DNA of 21,630 nucleotides from DASRBN01 sp035294305 (GTDB taxonomy: Bacteria > Chloroflexota > Ktedonobacteria > Ktedonobacterales > Ktedonobacteraceae): the NCBI GenBank assembly GCA_035294305.1, contig DATGLD010000018.1:1-21630 (forward strand). Reading direction: 5' to 3'. A model generated the notes under the pieces. It was given only the letters and a program-made list of their open reading frames with translations. It made no database searches and was not told the DNA's origin. Each line of letters begins with the position of its first letter. Position 1 is the stretch's first letter. The position numbers were made by a program, and so were the translations under genes. Shown here piece by piece: positions 13,851 through 21,630 of the stretch.

Positions 13851-15999
13851 GCGCCACCTCCTGCTCGCTTGTTCGCACGCCATGGGGGCGCAGATCCTCC
13901 CACGTCAGGCCGGCGTAGAACGGGTTTGTGCTCGCGATCTCCAGCAGAATCTCCTGCGGGCTGCTATAGTTCCATTTATGACCAAGGTGATTCGCTAGCG
14001 TGGTCAGGATCTCCCAATCGGCTTTCGCCCCCGGCAGTGGACGCAGGGCATGCCAGACCGCCTGCACGTGGTGATCGACATTGGTCATGCTGCCATCTTT
14101 TTCGGCAAAGGTGACCGCCGGCAGTACCACATCGGCCTGCTGAGCCGTCTCTGTGAGCAGAATATCTTGCACGATCAATAATTCCAGGTCGGGTGGAAAT
14201 TGCCCGACATGCCGCATAGGGTTGGCTCCTATGACGTACAATGCCTTGATGTTGGGACTGCTCAATATCTCGTTGTAAGGCAAACCAGGCTCGGAAGTGG
14301 GTTGATAGCCGGGAAGAGCATCAGGCAGCAACCCCATATCGCGCGCGCCAAGCGAGTTCGCATCTTCCAGGAGCGGCCCTACACCAGCTCCGGGACGATC
14401 GATGTTTCCGGTGATGACCGCCACTGTTTGCAGGTCTGCCGCCAGGCCCTGGCAGCCGGGCGCTAGCGTCGCCATTTCATCGTAGAGAATAATTGCGCCT
14501 TTTGCCTGCGCGATTTCGTGCGCGAGATGCTGCAAACGCGTCGATGTCTCAGGCCCAAAGGATTTTTCAGCGGCCTGGATGTCCGCGTCCTCACTCTGCA
14601 AGCGAGCACGCAGGTCTTCATGTTGATGCGGGTTGTCGATCTCGTTGTTCAAGATGTATTTCAGCAGCATCTTTGCGGCCATGCCGGCTCCATGCTGCGG
14701 AACCGTAATCTTGCTAGCCGCGAAGCGGTCCAGTTCGGTCTCACCTTCGTTGACGATGTAGATTCTAGCGCCGCCTTTCATTGCCTTCTTGATACGTAGG
14801 TTGAGAATGGGCTGGCGCTGGTAGGGATCGGAAGCCACCAGCACGATGTGCGAGGCCTTCTCAATCTCGGCGATACTGTTGGTCATCATCCAGGGTTTGC
14901 CCGTCAAAAGGTCGCGCGGGCCGGGGAAATGACCGTGATGGTGATCGACGTGAGGTGTCCCAATAACCTGGCGCAGTAACTTCTGGAAGAGATAAGCTTC
15001 TTCGTTGGTGGTGCGTGTCGAGCCGATGCCCGCAACAGCCTTCGCGCCATAGTTCTTGATGATTCCCTGCAAGCGCGAAGCAATGAAAAAGAATGCCTCG
15101 TCCCAGCTTGCCGGTTCCAGCTTGCCGCCGCGGCGAACGAGCGGGGTGCGCAGTCGCTGCGGACTGTTGACGAACTCGAAGCCCCAGCGTCCCCGGTCGC
15201 ACAGCCAGCCATCGTCTATGTCGTCGTTGGTGCGCGACATCAGGCGCATGACCTTGTCCACGCGCACATCGATGCGCACGTTGCAGCCGACGCTGCAGTT
15301 GTTGCACACACTGGGCGTATGTTTCAATTCCCACGGTCGCGCCTTGAAACGGTAGGCCGAGGCGGTAAGCGCACCCACCGGGCACATCTCGACCGTGTTG
15401 CCTGAAAAGATCGAGTCAAAAGCGTGATCGGGCGCCGTTCCGACCTCCATTTTATAGCCGCGCGAGATCATTACCAGCCCGTTATCCATTGAGATTTCCG
15501 AACTGAAGCGCGTGCAGCGCTGGCACAGGATGCAGCGCTCGCGGTCAAGCATGACGCGGTCGCTCACAGGCACAGGCTTCGGATAGTGGCGTTTGTAGAG
15601 GTCGAAGCGCGTGCCACCAGGGCCATAGCGCAGCGTGAAGTCTTGCAGGTCGCATTCGCCGCCTTTATCACAGATAGGACAATCGAGCGGGTGGTTGATG
15701 AGCAGGAACTCCAGTGTTCCCCGGCGTGCCTTCTGCACCTTGTCGGTTCTGGTATGCACGATCATGCCCTCGCTGACTGGCGTGGTACAGGCGGTCTGCG
15801 GCGGTTTGGGCATCTTCTCAATTTCGACGAAGCACATGCGGCAGGCGCCCAGCGGCGGCATCTTCGGATGATAACAATATATGGGAATCTCTATGCCGGC
15901 CTGCTTTGCCGCCGCCCAGACCAGCGTTCCGGGGGGAACCGCGACAGGGATGTCGTCGATAGTGAGATGTACTAGTTCGTCTTGTTTCTCTTCTGCCAT
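13840..15999 (-). CDS. nuoG: NADH-quinone oxidoreductase subunit G
   Basis: A 719-residue iron-sulfur subunit of the NADH-dehydrogenase module. Cluster ligands in order: [2Fe-2S] N1b C42, C53, C56, C71; N5 H103, C107, C110, C116; N4 C156, C159, C162, C206; and a fourth [4Fe-4S] site C232-x2-C235-x3-C239-x27-C267, which matches the spacing of the N7 site known from E. coli and Thermus. The rest is the molybdopterin-oxidoreductase-like domain that no longer binds a cofactor in complex I. The start ATG 15999 has no clear ribosome site, so a non-standard signal or a slightly different start is possible, but MAEEKQDELVHLTIDD aligns with the expected N-terminus. It overlaps nuoH by 11 bases. Confidence 0.96.
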   Translation of the reverse strand: MAEEKQDELVHLTIDDIPVAVPPGTLVWAAAKQAGIEIPIYCYHPKMPPLGACRMCFVEIEKMPKPPQTACTTPVSEGMIVHTRTDKVQKARRGTLEFLLINHPLDCPICDKGGECDLQDFTLRYGPGGTRFDLYKRHYPKPVPVSDRVMLDRERCILCQRCTRFSSEISMDNGLVMISRGYKMEVGTAPDHAFDSIFSGNTVEMCPVGALTASAYRFKARPWELKHTPSVCNNCSVGCNVRIDVRVDKVMRLMSRTNDDIDDGWLCDRGRWGFEFVNSPQRLRTPLVRRGGKLEPASWDEAFFFIASRLQGIIKNYGAKAVAGIGSTRTTNEEAYLFQKLLRQVIGTPHVDHHHGHFPGPRDLLTGKPWMMTNSIAEIEKASHIVLVASDPYQRQPILNLRIKKAMKGGARIYIVNEGETELDRFAASKITVPQHGAGMAAKMLLKYILNNEIDNPHQHEDLRARLQSEDADIQAAEKSFGPETSTRLQHLAHEIAQAKGAIILYDEMATLAPGCQGLAADLQTVAVITGNIDRPGAGVGPLLEDANSLGARDMGLLPDALPGYQPTSEPGLPYNEILSSPNIKALYVIGANPMRHVGQFPPDLELLIVQDILLTETAQQADVVLPAVTFAEKDGSMTNVDHHVQAVWHALRPLPGAKADWEILTTLANHLGHKWNYSSPQEILLEIASTNPFYAGLTWEDLRPHGVRTSEQEVAHVS

Positions 16000-16048
16000 A
16001 GTTTTTTACCGTTTTATAGTGATACGACCGCAAGGCCGCTCTTAACAA

Positions 16049-17374
16049 TTATCTGGCTCCCACCTGCAGCGAGTGGGCCTCTACTTCCGGTTTCACGTCG
16101 AACTGGCGGCTGCCAACCATGCAACGATTATGTGTGATATGATGCTCGTATTCCTCACGGAAGAGCTTGATGCTGCTCGTGATGGAACTGGTGGCCGCGT
16201 CTCCCAGTGGGCAGAACGACTTGCCGCTGATGTTATCGCAGATATCCAGCAGCAGGTCGATATCGCGCTCTCTGCCATCGCCATGTTCGATACGATGCAG
16301 GATTTCGGTCAGCCAGTAGGTTCCCTCGCGACAGGGGGTGCATTTGCCACAGGATTCATCGCGGTAGAATTCTGTCATGCGCAGTACGGCGTCTACTATG
16401 CACGTGTCCTCGTTCATGACGATCACGCCGCCGGAGCCGAGCATAGAACCGGCGGCGGCGATTGCCTCGAAGTCGAGGGGCGTATCAATCTTATCGGCGC
16501 CCAGGATGAATGTGGACGAGCCGCCCGGAATAATGGCCTTGAGTTGCTTATCGTCGAGGATGCCCCCGCCATACTGCTCGTCATAAATCAGCGTGCGCAG
16601 GGGTGTTCCCAGTGGCAACTCATAGTTGCCGGGCTTTTTCACGTGCCCGCTCAGACAGAAGACGCGCGTGCCCTTGCTTTTCTCGGTGCCGAACGAGGCA
16701 TACCAGTCTGCGCCGTTTTTGACAATGGCCGGGATGGTCGAAAGCGTCTCGGCGTTATTGATAACCGTCGGGCCACCGTAGAGGCCGATGGCGGCGGGGA
16801 ATGGTGGCTTCAAACGTGGATAGCCGCGCCGGCCCTCCAGCGACTCCATTAAGGCGCTCTCCTCACCACAGATGTAAGCGCCGGCACCGCGGTGCACAAT
16901 CACATCCAGGTTGTAGCCGCTGCCCAGGATATTCTTACCGATGTAGCCCGCGGCGTAGGCCTCCGCGACTGCCCGTTCAACCTGATCTCCTGCCAGCGCC
17001 AGTTCGCCCCTCACATAAATAAAGGCGACCGATACGCGACAGGCATAGCTGGTAATAATGACGCCCTCAACCAGTTGATGCGGGTTTTTCTCCATCAACA
17101 TACGGTCTTTGAAGGTGCCCGGCTCGCTCTCATCGGCATTGCAGCAGAGATAGCGCGTCTTGTCATTTTTCGCCAGGAAGCTCCACTTCATGCCTGTTGG
17201 GAAGCCTGCTCCGCCACGCCCGCGCAGCCCCGATTTCTTGATCATTTCGACCAGGTCGTCTGGTTGGGATTGCAAGGCTTTCGCAAGCGCCTCGTAGCCC
17301 CCATGCTGGCGGTATCCCTCAAGCGTATCCAGTCCTGGCGCATCGATATCTTTTGTGACAATAAGTTCTGGCAT
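16049..17374 (-). CDS. nuoF: NADH-quinone oxidoreductase subunit F (NADH and FMN binding)
   Basis: A 441-residue subunit that oxidises NADH through FMN and cluster N3. The glycine-rich NADH/FMN loop GRGGAGFPTGMKW (52-64), NADESEPGTFKDR (79-91) and the FMN-region YICGEESALMESLEGRRGYP (167-186) are intact. N3 ligands are C342, C345, C348 (SCGKCTPCREGT) and C388 (SFCPLGDAA). Length is normal. AAGGAA lies 7 bases before ATG 17374. A 100-bp spacer with a long palindrome separates it from nuoE, and about 50 bases separate it from nuoG. Confidence 0.97.
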   Translation of the reverse strand: MPELIVTKDIDAPGLDTLEGYRQHGGYEALAKALQSQPDDLVEMIKKSGLRGRGGAGFPTGMKWSFLAKNDKTRYLCCNADESEPGTFKDRMLMEKNPHQLVEGVIITSYACRVSVAFIYVRGELALAGDQVERAVAEAYAAGYIGKNILGSGYNLDVIVHRGAGAYICGEESALMESLEGRRGYPRLKPPFPAAIGLYGGPTVINNAETLSTIPAIVKNGADWYASFGTEKSKGTRVFCLSGHVKKPGNYELPLGTPLRTLIYDEQYGGGILDDKQLKAIIPGGSSTFILGADKIDTPLDFEAIAAAGSMLGSGGVIVMNEDTCIVDAVLRMTEFYRDESCGKCTPCREGTYWLTEILHRIEHGDGRERDIDLLLDICDNISGKSFCPLGDAATSSITSSIKLFREEYEHHITHNRCMVGSRQFDVKPEVEAHSLQVGAR

Positions 17375-17413
17375 AGATATGTTCCTTATAAGATCTTTGC
17401 GAGCGTTACTCGG

Positions 17414-17487
17414 CCTGTCATGCTGAGCGCAGCGAAGAATCTGCGGCGAGGATTACTGCGATTCTTCGCTGCGCTCAGCATGACAGG
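17414..17487. repeat. Perfect 27-bp inverted repeat between nuoE and nuoF
   Basis: Bases 17414-17440 (CCTGTCATGCTGAGCGCAGC and on to GAAGAAT) are perfectly inverted at 17461-17487 around a 20-base loop. The nuoE stop codon (17475-17477) and its last four codons lie inside the right arm. A 21-base match to this arm recurs at 21166-21186. In RNA it would form a very stable hairpin, but nuoF downstream must still be transcribed. Confidence 0.8.
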
Positions 17488-17972
17488 TCCAGCTTTGTTT
17501 TCAATTCATGGTCCCACTCGTCCACCAACGTATCGGCCATCTCTAGCGTCACCTTTTCAACGAACTGATTGTTCACCTGAAGCACCGGCGCCGTGCCGCA
17601 CGAGGCGAGGCATTCTGTGGTCATCAGGGTATAATTGCCATCAGGCGTTGTCTCGCTACGTTTGATGCCGAGCCGCTGCTCCAGGTGTTCGACCAGTTTA
17701 TCGCAGCCGCGCAGGTAGCACGAGATGCTGGTGCAGACCTTGATAACTTTTTTGCCGGGCGGCTGCTGGTAGTACATGGTATAAAAGGTAGCCACGCTTT
17801 CAACATCGTCAACCGTCATGCCGATGGCCTCCGCGATGGCTTGCAATGCCTCCTGCGTAATATACCCTTCTTCCTGCTGCGCGATATAAAGCGCGGGCAT
17901 GACCGCCGAACGCGCCACCGGATAGCGCGATGCCAGGTCACGCATGCGCTGTTTCGCCTGTTCTGAAATCAT
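17475..17972 (-). CDS. nuoE: NADH-quinone oxidoreductase subunit E, [2Fe-2S] thioredoxin-like
   Basis: A 165-residue subunit carrying cluster N1a beside NuoF. The four ligands are C80 and C85 (CTSISC) and C121 and C125 (ECLASC), the standard spacing. The N-terminal helical part (ALYIAQQEEGYIT, VESVATFYTMY) is typical. ATG 17972 overlaps the nuoD stop (ATGA, 17969-17972), and GAGGT sits 6 bases upstream. The final residues LDLSC and the stop are encoded by a dispersed palindromic repeat rather than by ancestral sequence, an otherwise harmless change at the C-terminus. Confidence 0.96.
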   Translation of the reverse strand: MISEQAKQRMRDLASRYPVARSAVMPALYIAQQEEGYITQEALQAIAEAIGMTVDDVESVATFYTMYYQQPPGKKVIKVCTSISCYLRGCDKLVEHLEQRLGIKRSETTPDGNYTLMTTECLASCGTAPVLQVNNQFVEKVTLEMADTLVDEWDHELKTKLDLSC

Positions 17973-19210
17973 CGATCTACCTCGCCTAACACAATATCAA
18001 TGCTGCCAATCGCGGCTACCACATCGGAGAGCAGGCAGCCCTCGATCATCGTCGGTAACGCCTCGAGATTGGCGAACGACGGGGCGCGCACATGCATGCG
18101 ATATGGTCTGGCCGTACCGTCGCTTACAATGTAGAAGTCAAGCTCGCCCTTGGGGGATTCGGTGCGTACAAATGCCTCGCCTTTGGGGGGACGATAGCCC
18201 TCCGTATAGAGCTTGAAGTGATGAATCAATGCCTCCATGCTGCCCGTAATCTGCCATTTGGGCGGCGGCGCGATCTTGGTATTCTGCACGCGAAATGGGC
18301 CAGGTGGGATACCTCGCTCCATGACCTGATTCACAATCTTCAAGCTCTGCTCCATTTCAAGCATGCGTACCAGGTAGCGGTCGTAGACATCGCCATTGCT
18401 CCCCACCGGAATATCAAAATCGAACTGGTCGTAGCCACTATAAGGAAATGCCTTGCGCGTATCCCACACAATGCCGCTGCCACGCAGCACCGGGCCGCTG
18501 GCGCCATAAGCAATGGCATCCTCCGCTTTAAGCACGGCCACGCCCCGCGTGCGCTCAAGCCATAGCTGGTTGTTCGTCAGTAGATCATGGTATTCCCGCA
18601 GGCGGTCGGGAAAGCTGCTGGTAAATGCGCGCACCTTCTTCTCAAAAGTGGGCGTCAGATCAGCCTGTAGACCACCGGGACAGATGTAGCTGGTCATCAT
18701 GCGCACGCCGGACAGGTCTTCAAAGACATCCAGAATCATCTCGCGCTCGCGGAAACAGTAGAGGAAGACGCTTTGCGCTCCAAGATCGAGCGCGGACGTG
18801 CCTAACCAGACAAGATGGCTGGCAATGCGCTGCAATTCGGCCAGCAGCACGCGCGTGTAGCGAATTTTGTCGTTGATCTCGTCTTCGATGCCCAGCAGCT
18901 TCTCGACGGCCAGCGAATAGCCCAGGTTATTGCAGATCGGCGCCAGGTAGTCCATGCGGTCGGTCAGCACCAGGGCCTGGTGATAGGTTTTGCCCTCGGC
19001 AGTCTTTTCGATGCCGGTATGCAGGAAGCCGATATCCGGTACAGCCTTGACCACGGTTTCGCCCTCGATAGTCAGGATCAGCCGCAGCACGCCATGTGTG
19101 CTGGGATGTTGCGGGCCCATATTGATAGTCATCGTATCGATACGCTGCGCGCCCTCAAGGGTCTGGCTCTCATCGCGCGTATAGTGTGTTTGCATGTCTT
19201 GTGTTTGCAT
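17969..19210 (-). CDS. nuoD: NADH-quinone oxidoreductase subunit D (49 kDa type)
   Basis: A 413-residue connecting-arm subunit, related to the large subunit of [NiFe] hydrogenases, that forms the quinone site with NuoB. The loop MGPQHPSTHGVLRL (31-44), GFLHTGIEKTAEGKTY and SGVRMMTSYICPGGL are intact, and the C-terminus GSIDIVLGEVDR is canonical. It is not fused to NuoC. ATG 19210 with GAGG upstream is taken as the start. A second ATG 15 bases in sits in a tandem copy of ATGCAAACACA, so the first five residues could be optional. It overlaps nuoE by 4 bases. Confidence 0.96.
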   Translation of the reverse strand: MQTQDMQTHYTRDESQTLEGAQRIDTMTINMGPQHPSTHGVLRLILTIEGETVVKAVPDIGFLHTGIEKTAEGKTYHQALVLTDRMDYLAPICNNLGYSLAVEKLLGIEDEINDKIRYTRVLLAELQRIASHLVWLGTSALDLGAQSVFLYCFREREMILDVFEDLSGVRMMTSYICPGGLQADLTPTFEKKVRAFTSSFPDRLREYHDLLTNNQLWLERTRGVAVLKAEDAIAYGASGPVLRGSGIVWDTRKAFPYSGYDQFDFDIPVGSNGDVYDRYLVRMLEMEQSLKIVNQVMERGIPPGPFRVQNTKIAPPPKWQITGSMEALIHHFKLYTEGYRPPKGEAFVRTESPKGELDFYIVSDGTARPYRMHVRAPSFANLEALPTMIEGCLLSDVVAAIGSIDIVLGEVDR

Positions 19211-19251
19211 ACGTCCTCGTCATTGGCTCGCATTTTTTAGTGGCATCGCAA

Positions 19252-19317
19252 GTAGGGACAGCGGCCGGTCCCTGTCTTCGTATCTCGGCCAGGACAGGCC
19301 CGAGGCACAGTCCCTAC
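19252..19317. repeat. Palindromic repeat in the nuoC-nuoD spacer
   Basis: GTAGGGA (19252-19258) and TCCCTAC (19311-19317) bracket nested GGACAG/CTGTCC-type hairpins. The first 12 bases match the palindrome inside nuoN. The 158-bp spacer 19211-19368 otherwise shows nothing coding, and the nuoC stop TAG runs into an AGGGCGAC motif (minus strand of 19363-19370). Confidence 0.5.
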
Positions 19318-19368
19318 AGCCTTTCCTCTCCTGGTTGTTTAAGAATCACTATCCAGAATACGGTCGCC

Positions 19369-19983
19369 CTACCGTTCGGTTCCAGGCTCCTGGGTGTGAC
19401 TGAACTTGCTGCGGCTCTCGTTGAGTTCGCGGCTGAACGGGGTGCGCAGGGTCTGGTTGCCGACGCCGGGATCAACATCATAAGGAATCTGACCACCCCA
19501 ATGAGGCTCAGGAAGGTCAAAGCCCGAGAGTGGGTAATCCTTGCGCAGCGGGTGCGTCGTCCAATCCATCGGCATCAGAATACGCCGTAGATCAGGATGG
19601 CCTGTGAAGACGATGCCAAAGAGATCGTAGACCTCGCGCTCGAACCAGTTTGCCGTCGGCCAGACTTCCGTCACGGTCGGCACAGAGGGATGATCCTCAT
19701 TTTTTTCGCCTACACGTACTTTCAGGCGCAGTTCGTTCTGATCGCGCATCGAGAGCAGGTGGTAGACCACGTCATAGCGCGGGGCGCGCTCCAACCAGTC
19801 TACCGCCGTTACATCCGACAGGTAGTCATAATGCAGATTTTTCTTCAGATATGTGCAGACCGCTACCAGCGATGCCGGTTGCAGCACAATCGTCTGCTCG
19901 CCACGGAAAGCGCTCGTTTCGACGACTGCCTGCGGGAACTTTTCCCGTATCGTTGCTACTGTCGATACTGCTGTTATAGCCAT
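19369..19983 (-). CDS. nuoC: NADH-quinone oxidoreductase subunit C (30 kDa type)
   Basis: A 204-residue connecting-arm subunit that scaffolds NuoD. The C-terminal family signature is clear: WFEREVYDLFGIVFTGHPDL followed by RRILMPMDWTTHPLRKDYPL. ATG 19983 (MAITAVSTVATIREKF) is chosen because the extra 14 residues of the longer frame look unlike the family and AAGGAA lies upstream; ATG 20025 remains possible. The gene starts 47 bases after nuoB. Its stop codon overlaps an AGGGCGAC repeat motif. Confidence 0.94.
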   Translation of the reverse strand: MAITAVSTVATIREKFPQAVVETSAFRGEQTIVLQPASLVAVCTYLKKNLHYDYLSDVTAVDWLERAPRYDVVYHLLSMRDQNELRLKVRVGEKNEDHPSVPTVTEVWPTANWFEREVYDLFGIVFTGHPDLRRILMPMDWTTHPLRKDYPLSGFDLPEPHWGGQIPYDVDPGVGNQTLRTPFSRELNESRSKFSHTQEPGTER

Positions 19984-20030
19984 ATTACATCTATTCCTTG
20001 CCAGAAGTTTTTGCATCGGCCTCACCGGAC

Positions 20031-20630
20031 TTATAAATCGTCTCTGGTCGGCCCCACCAGCTTCAGGCCACTGGCCTTCAGGGGATCAGGAGGATTGGGT
20101 ATACCTTCGCGAATCTTGCGCTGTAGTTCATTGAAGCCGAAGAGCAGCATTTCAGGGGTTGGCGGGCAACCGGGAATGAATACATCTACCGGTACAATCT
20201 TGTCTACACCCTGCACAATGGCATAATTATTGAAAACACCGCCGCAGGACGCACAGGCGCCCATCGCAATCACCCATTTAGGATCGGGCATCTGATCGTA
20301 AATTTGCCTCAATACGGGAGCCATTTTGATAGAACAACGCCCCGCGACGATCATTAGATCGGACTGGCGTGGTGAGGCGCGGTAAACCTCGGCCCCGAAA
20401 CGCGCGATATCAAAGCGGTCGGCGCTGGTCGCCATCATTTCGATAGCGCAGCAGGCCAGGCCAAACAGGGCCGGCCACAGCGATGCGCTGCGCCCCCATT
20501 CAATCAGTTTACTGACCTGGGTGGTCAGAATACCCGCCTCGCCGTTCTTTACGTGCAATTCACGTCGCAGGCGCGGCGTCTGCGTATTGGAATAGGTCTG
20601 AACTGGCTCCCAGGGGTTCGTTACTCCCAT
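20031..20630 (-). CDS. nuoB: NADH-quinone oxidoreductase subunit B, cluster N2
   Basis: A 199-residue connecting-arm subunit that holds cluster N2, the last electron donor to quinone. Ligands are C60 and C61 (GLACCAIEMM), C126 (MGACASCGG) and C155 (IPGCPPTPE), with the same spacing as E. coli NuoB. The N-terminus is longer than in some homologues but in the normal range. A GGGGG ribosome site lies 7 bases upstream, and the gene overlaps the end of nuoA by 10 bases. Confidence 0.97.
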   Translation of the reverse strand: MGVTNPWEPVQTYSNTQTPRLRRELHVKNGEAGILTTQVSKLIEWGRSASLWPALFGLACCAIEMMATSADRFDIARFGAEVYRASPRQSDLMIVAGRCSIKMAPVLRQIYDQMPDPKWVIAMGACASCGGVFNNYAIVQGVDKIVPVDVFIPGCPPTPEMLLFGFNELQRKIREGIPNPPDPLKASGLKLVGPTRDDL

Positions 20631-20971
20631 GTGAATGCCCCCTTTCGCCAGACATACACATAGCCAATCATCAAGATCAGCAGGAAGATCAGCAATTCGA
20701 CCAGCCCGAACACTTTGAGCTGGCGCAGCAGGACGGCCAGCGGATAAAACGAGACGATTTCAATATCAAAGACAATAAAAAGCATGCCCGTCAAGAGATA
20801 CTTCACGGGGAAACGTCTTTTAGGCGCTTCAATCTCTTGAATGCCGCATTCATAAGGCGCGAGCTTCTCAGGTGTTGGTCTCTTAGGTCCGAGAATGCCG
20901 GTCAGAATCATAACCAATGCACCGAAGAGGATAGCCAGCGCAACCAGAATTAAGATGGGGATAATTCCCAT
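20621..20971 (-). CDS. nuoA: NADH-quinone oxidoreductase subunit A
   Basis: A 116-residue three-helix membrane subunit, first gene of the nuo cluster. Typical motifs are PYECGIQEIEAPKRRFPVKY and MLFIVFDIEIVSFYPLAV, containing the conserved acidic residues of the second helix and the Cys loop near the quinone entrance. AAGGA lies 8 bases before ATG 20971. Standard length. It diverges from the rRNA operon, with about 300 bases between nuoA and the rRNA promoter. Confidence 0.97.
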   Translation of the reverse strand: MGIIPILILVALAILFGALVMILTGILGPKRPTPEKLAPYECGIQEIEAPKRRFPVKYLLTGMLFIVFDIEIVSFYPLAVLLRQLKVFGLVELLIFLLILMIGYVYVWRKGAFTWE

Positions 20972-21010
20972 GGCCGGGATCCTTCACTTCTTTATGTAAT
21001 ACTGCCAGGC

Positions 21011-21089
21011 ACCGTACATGGATGGTACCTATGTGTCAATTGTACACTACCTCATTCGTATGGTAGCATAGCAAGCTCGATAGTGTCAA
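21011..21089 (-). promoter_or_regulatory. Candidate nuo operon promoter region (two -35-like boxes)
   Basis: On the minus strand two TTGACA boxes occur, at 21089-21084 and 21039-21034. The first has TACCAT (21065-21060) at an 18-base spacing, the second TACGGT (21016-21011) at 17. Both -10 boxes are weak, so either, both or neither may be used. The leader to nuoA would be about 85 or 35 bases. Confidence 0.35.
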
Positions 21090-21165
21090 ATTAGAACGTT
21101 CTGGAGATCCCTCAGAAGTAGCCAGTTGATTGAAACTGGAACGACTGGGCGGCTTCGGGTGCGAG

Positions 21166-21217
21166 ATGCTGAGCGCAGCGAAGAATGTCCGGCAGGCCCC
21201 TGGTGTTTCCCCAGGGG
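21166..21217. repeat. Dispersed repeat arm plus GC hairpin upstream of the rRNA promoter
   Basis: 21166-21186 is identical over 21 bases to one arm of the nuoE-nuoF palindrome (17420-17440), but here the inverted partner is missing. Next to it CCCCTGG (21197-21203) pairs with CCAGGGG (21211-21217) around a 7-base loop. This fills the middle of the intergenic region between nuoA and the rRNA operon; nothing coding was seen in 20972-21488. Confidence 0.55.
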
Positions 21218-21275
21218 TCGTCGGGCAGGTATAAAATAAATTTTTAGTACTTTTGTAAAATTCCCAAAAAGCCTC

Positions 21276-21304
21276 TTGACATAGCGCAAACACGGTGGTA
21301 ATAT
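21276..21304 (+). promoter_or_regulatory. rRNA operon promoter
   Basis: TTGACA (21276-21281), a 17-base spacer and TAATAT (21299-21304). The preceding 45 bases (about 21230-21272) are A+T rich, with A- and T-tracts like an UP element. Transcription should start near 21311 and run into the 16S gene. Confidence 0.7.
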
Positions 21305-21310
21305 CTCACT

Positions 21311-21488
21311 TGCACTCAACAGACAACTGTTGGAGCGCGCCAGATGCGGAAGCATCGTATTCGGAGTAGATGTACCTGAACAACTGAAGAGTGGTAAGGA
21401 ACAAAAAGCAATACCATATGACCTGTCAATTAGCGACAACTCGTTTATACAGCACTTGAGTCTCCGTGGAGAGATTCATATAGAGAAC
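21311..21488 (+). other. rRNA operon leader
   Basis: The non-coding leader between the promoter and 16S. It contains two small perfect hairpins: CAACAG-ACAA-CTGTTG (21317-21332) and GATGC-GGAA-GCATC (21343-21356), the latter closed by a GNRA-type GGAA tetraloop. I could not identify a convincing boxA antitermination sequence. The part just before 16S probably pairs with sequence beyond the 16S 3' end for processing, which is outside the window. Confidence 0.5.

Positions 21489-21630
<142 letters not shown>

Noticed and set aside
16073..16852. 259-codon plus-strand frame opposite nuoF
   Set aside because: It is antisense to conserved nuoF sequence, a common artefact of codon bias; no start signal.
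17414..17487. Intrinsic terminator splitting nuoE from nuoF
   Set aside because: The stem is strong but lacks a U-run, and the downstream nuo genes are needed in the same complex; a dispersed repeat is a better explanation.
19597..20226. Plus-strand frame opposite nuoC and nuoB
   Set aside because: It spans two real genes and their spacer in antisense, with no domain features.
21197..21240. Rho-independent terminator before the rRNA promoter
   Set aside because: The CCCCTGG hairpin is followed by about 20 mixed bases before any A/T tract, so the geometry is wrong.

Overview
The window looks like chromosomal DNA from a bacterium of about 50-55% G+C, probably Chloroflexota and perhaps a Ktedonobacteria relative. 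That placement rests on the general look of the complex I proteins, the start of a 16S rRNA gene and the many short palindromic repeats; it is an inference, not a measured phylogeny.

Positions 1-1140 are an accessory-type edge. They hold the last codons of an IS3-family transposase, a near-consensus promoter reading out of the IS, a truncated PQQ-type beta-propeller fragment and a 178-bp MITE-like element. Three independent plus-strand genes follow: a small P-loop kinase-like protein (1146-1778), an exported phosphoesterase of the phospholipase C/acid phosphatase family (1955-3334) and an acyl-CoA dehydrogenase (3547-4683).

From 20971 down to 4885, on the minus strand, lies a complete 14-gene NADH:quinone oxidoreductase (complex I) locus in the canonical order nuoA-B-C-D-E-F-G-H-I-J-K-L-M-N. 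nuoC and nuoD are separate genes. NuoE/F/G form the NADH-oxidising module, NuoB/C/D/I the connecting arm, and NuoA/H/J/K/L/M/N the proton-pumping membrane arm. Iron-sulfur ligands are intact in every peripheral subunit checked, including an N7-type motif in NuoG. In NuoL the transmembrane glutamate of the first antiporter channel is replaced by glycine.

The nuo locus is interrupted between nuoH and nuoI by about 650 bp. This gap holds a decayed VapBC-type toxin-antitoxin remnant, a good internal promoter facing nuoI-N, and a 129-bp MITE with 18-bp inverted ends and a 6-bp direct flanking repeat. The MITE supplies the present stop codon of nuoH. Several other gene ends (acd, nuoC, nuoE, nuoL, nuoM) carry or touch short palindromic repeats, so repeat insertion at 3' ends of genes is the most striking theme of the window.

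Upstream of nuoA, and divergent from it, a strong promoter (TTGACA-N17-TAATAT) drives an rRNA operon. Its leader contains small hairpins and the 16S gene begins near 21489, running off the window. No CRISPR array, tRNA or obviously new multi-gene system was seen.
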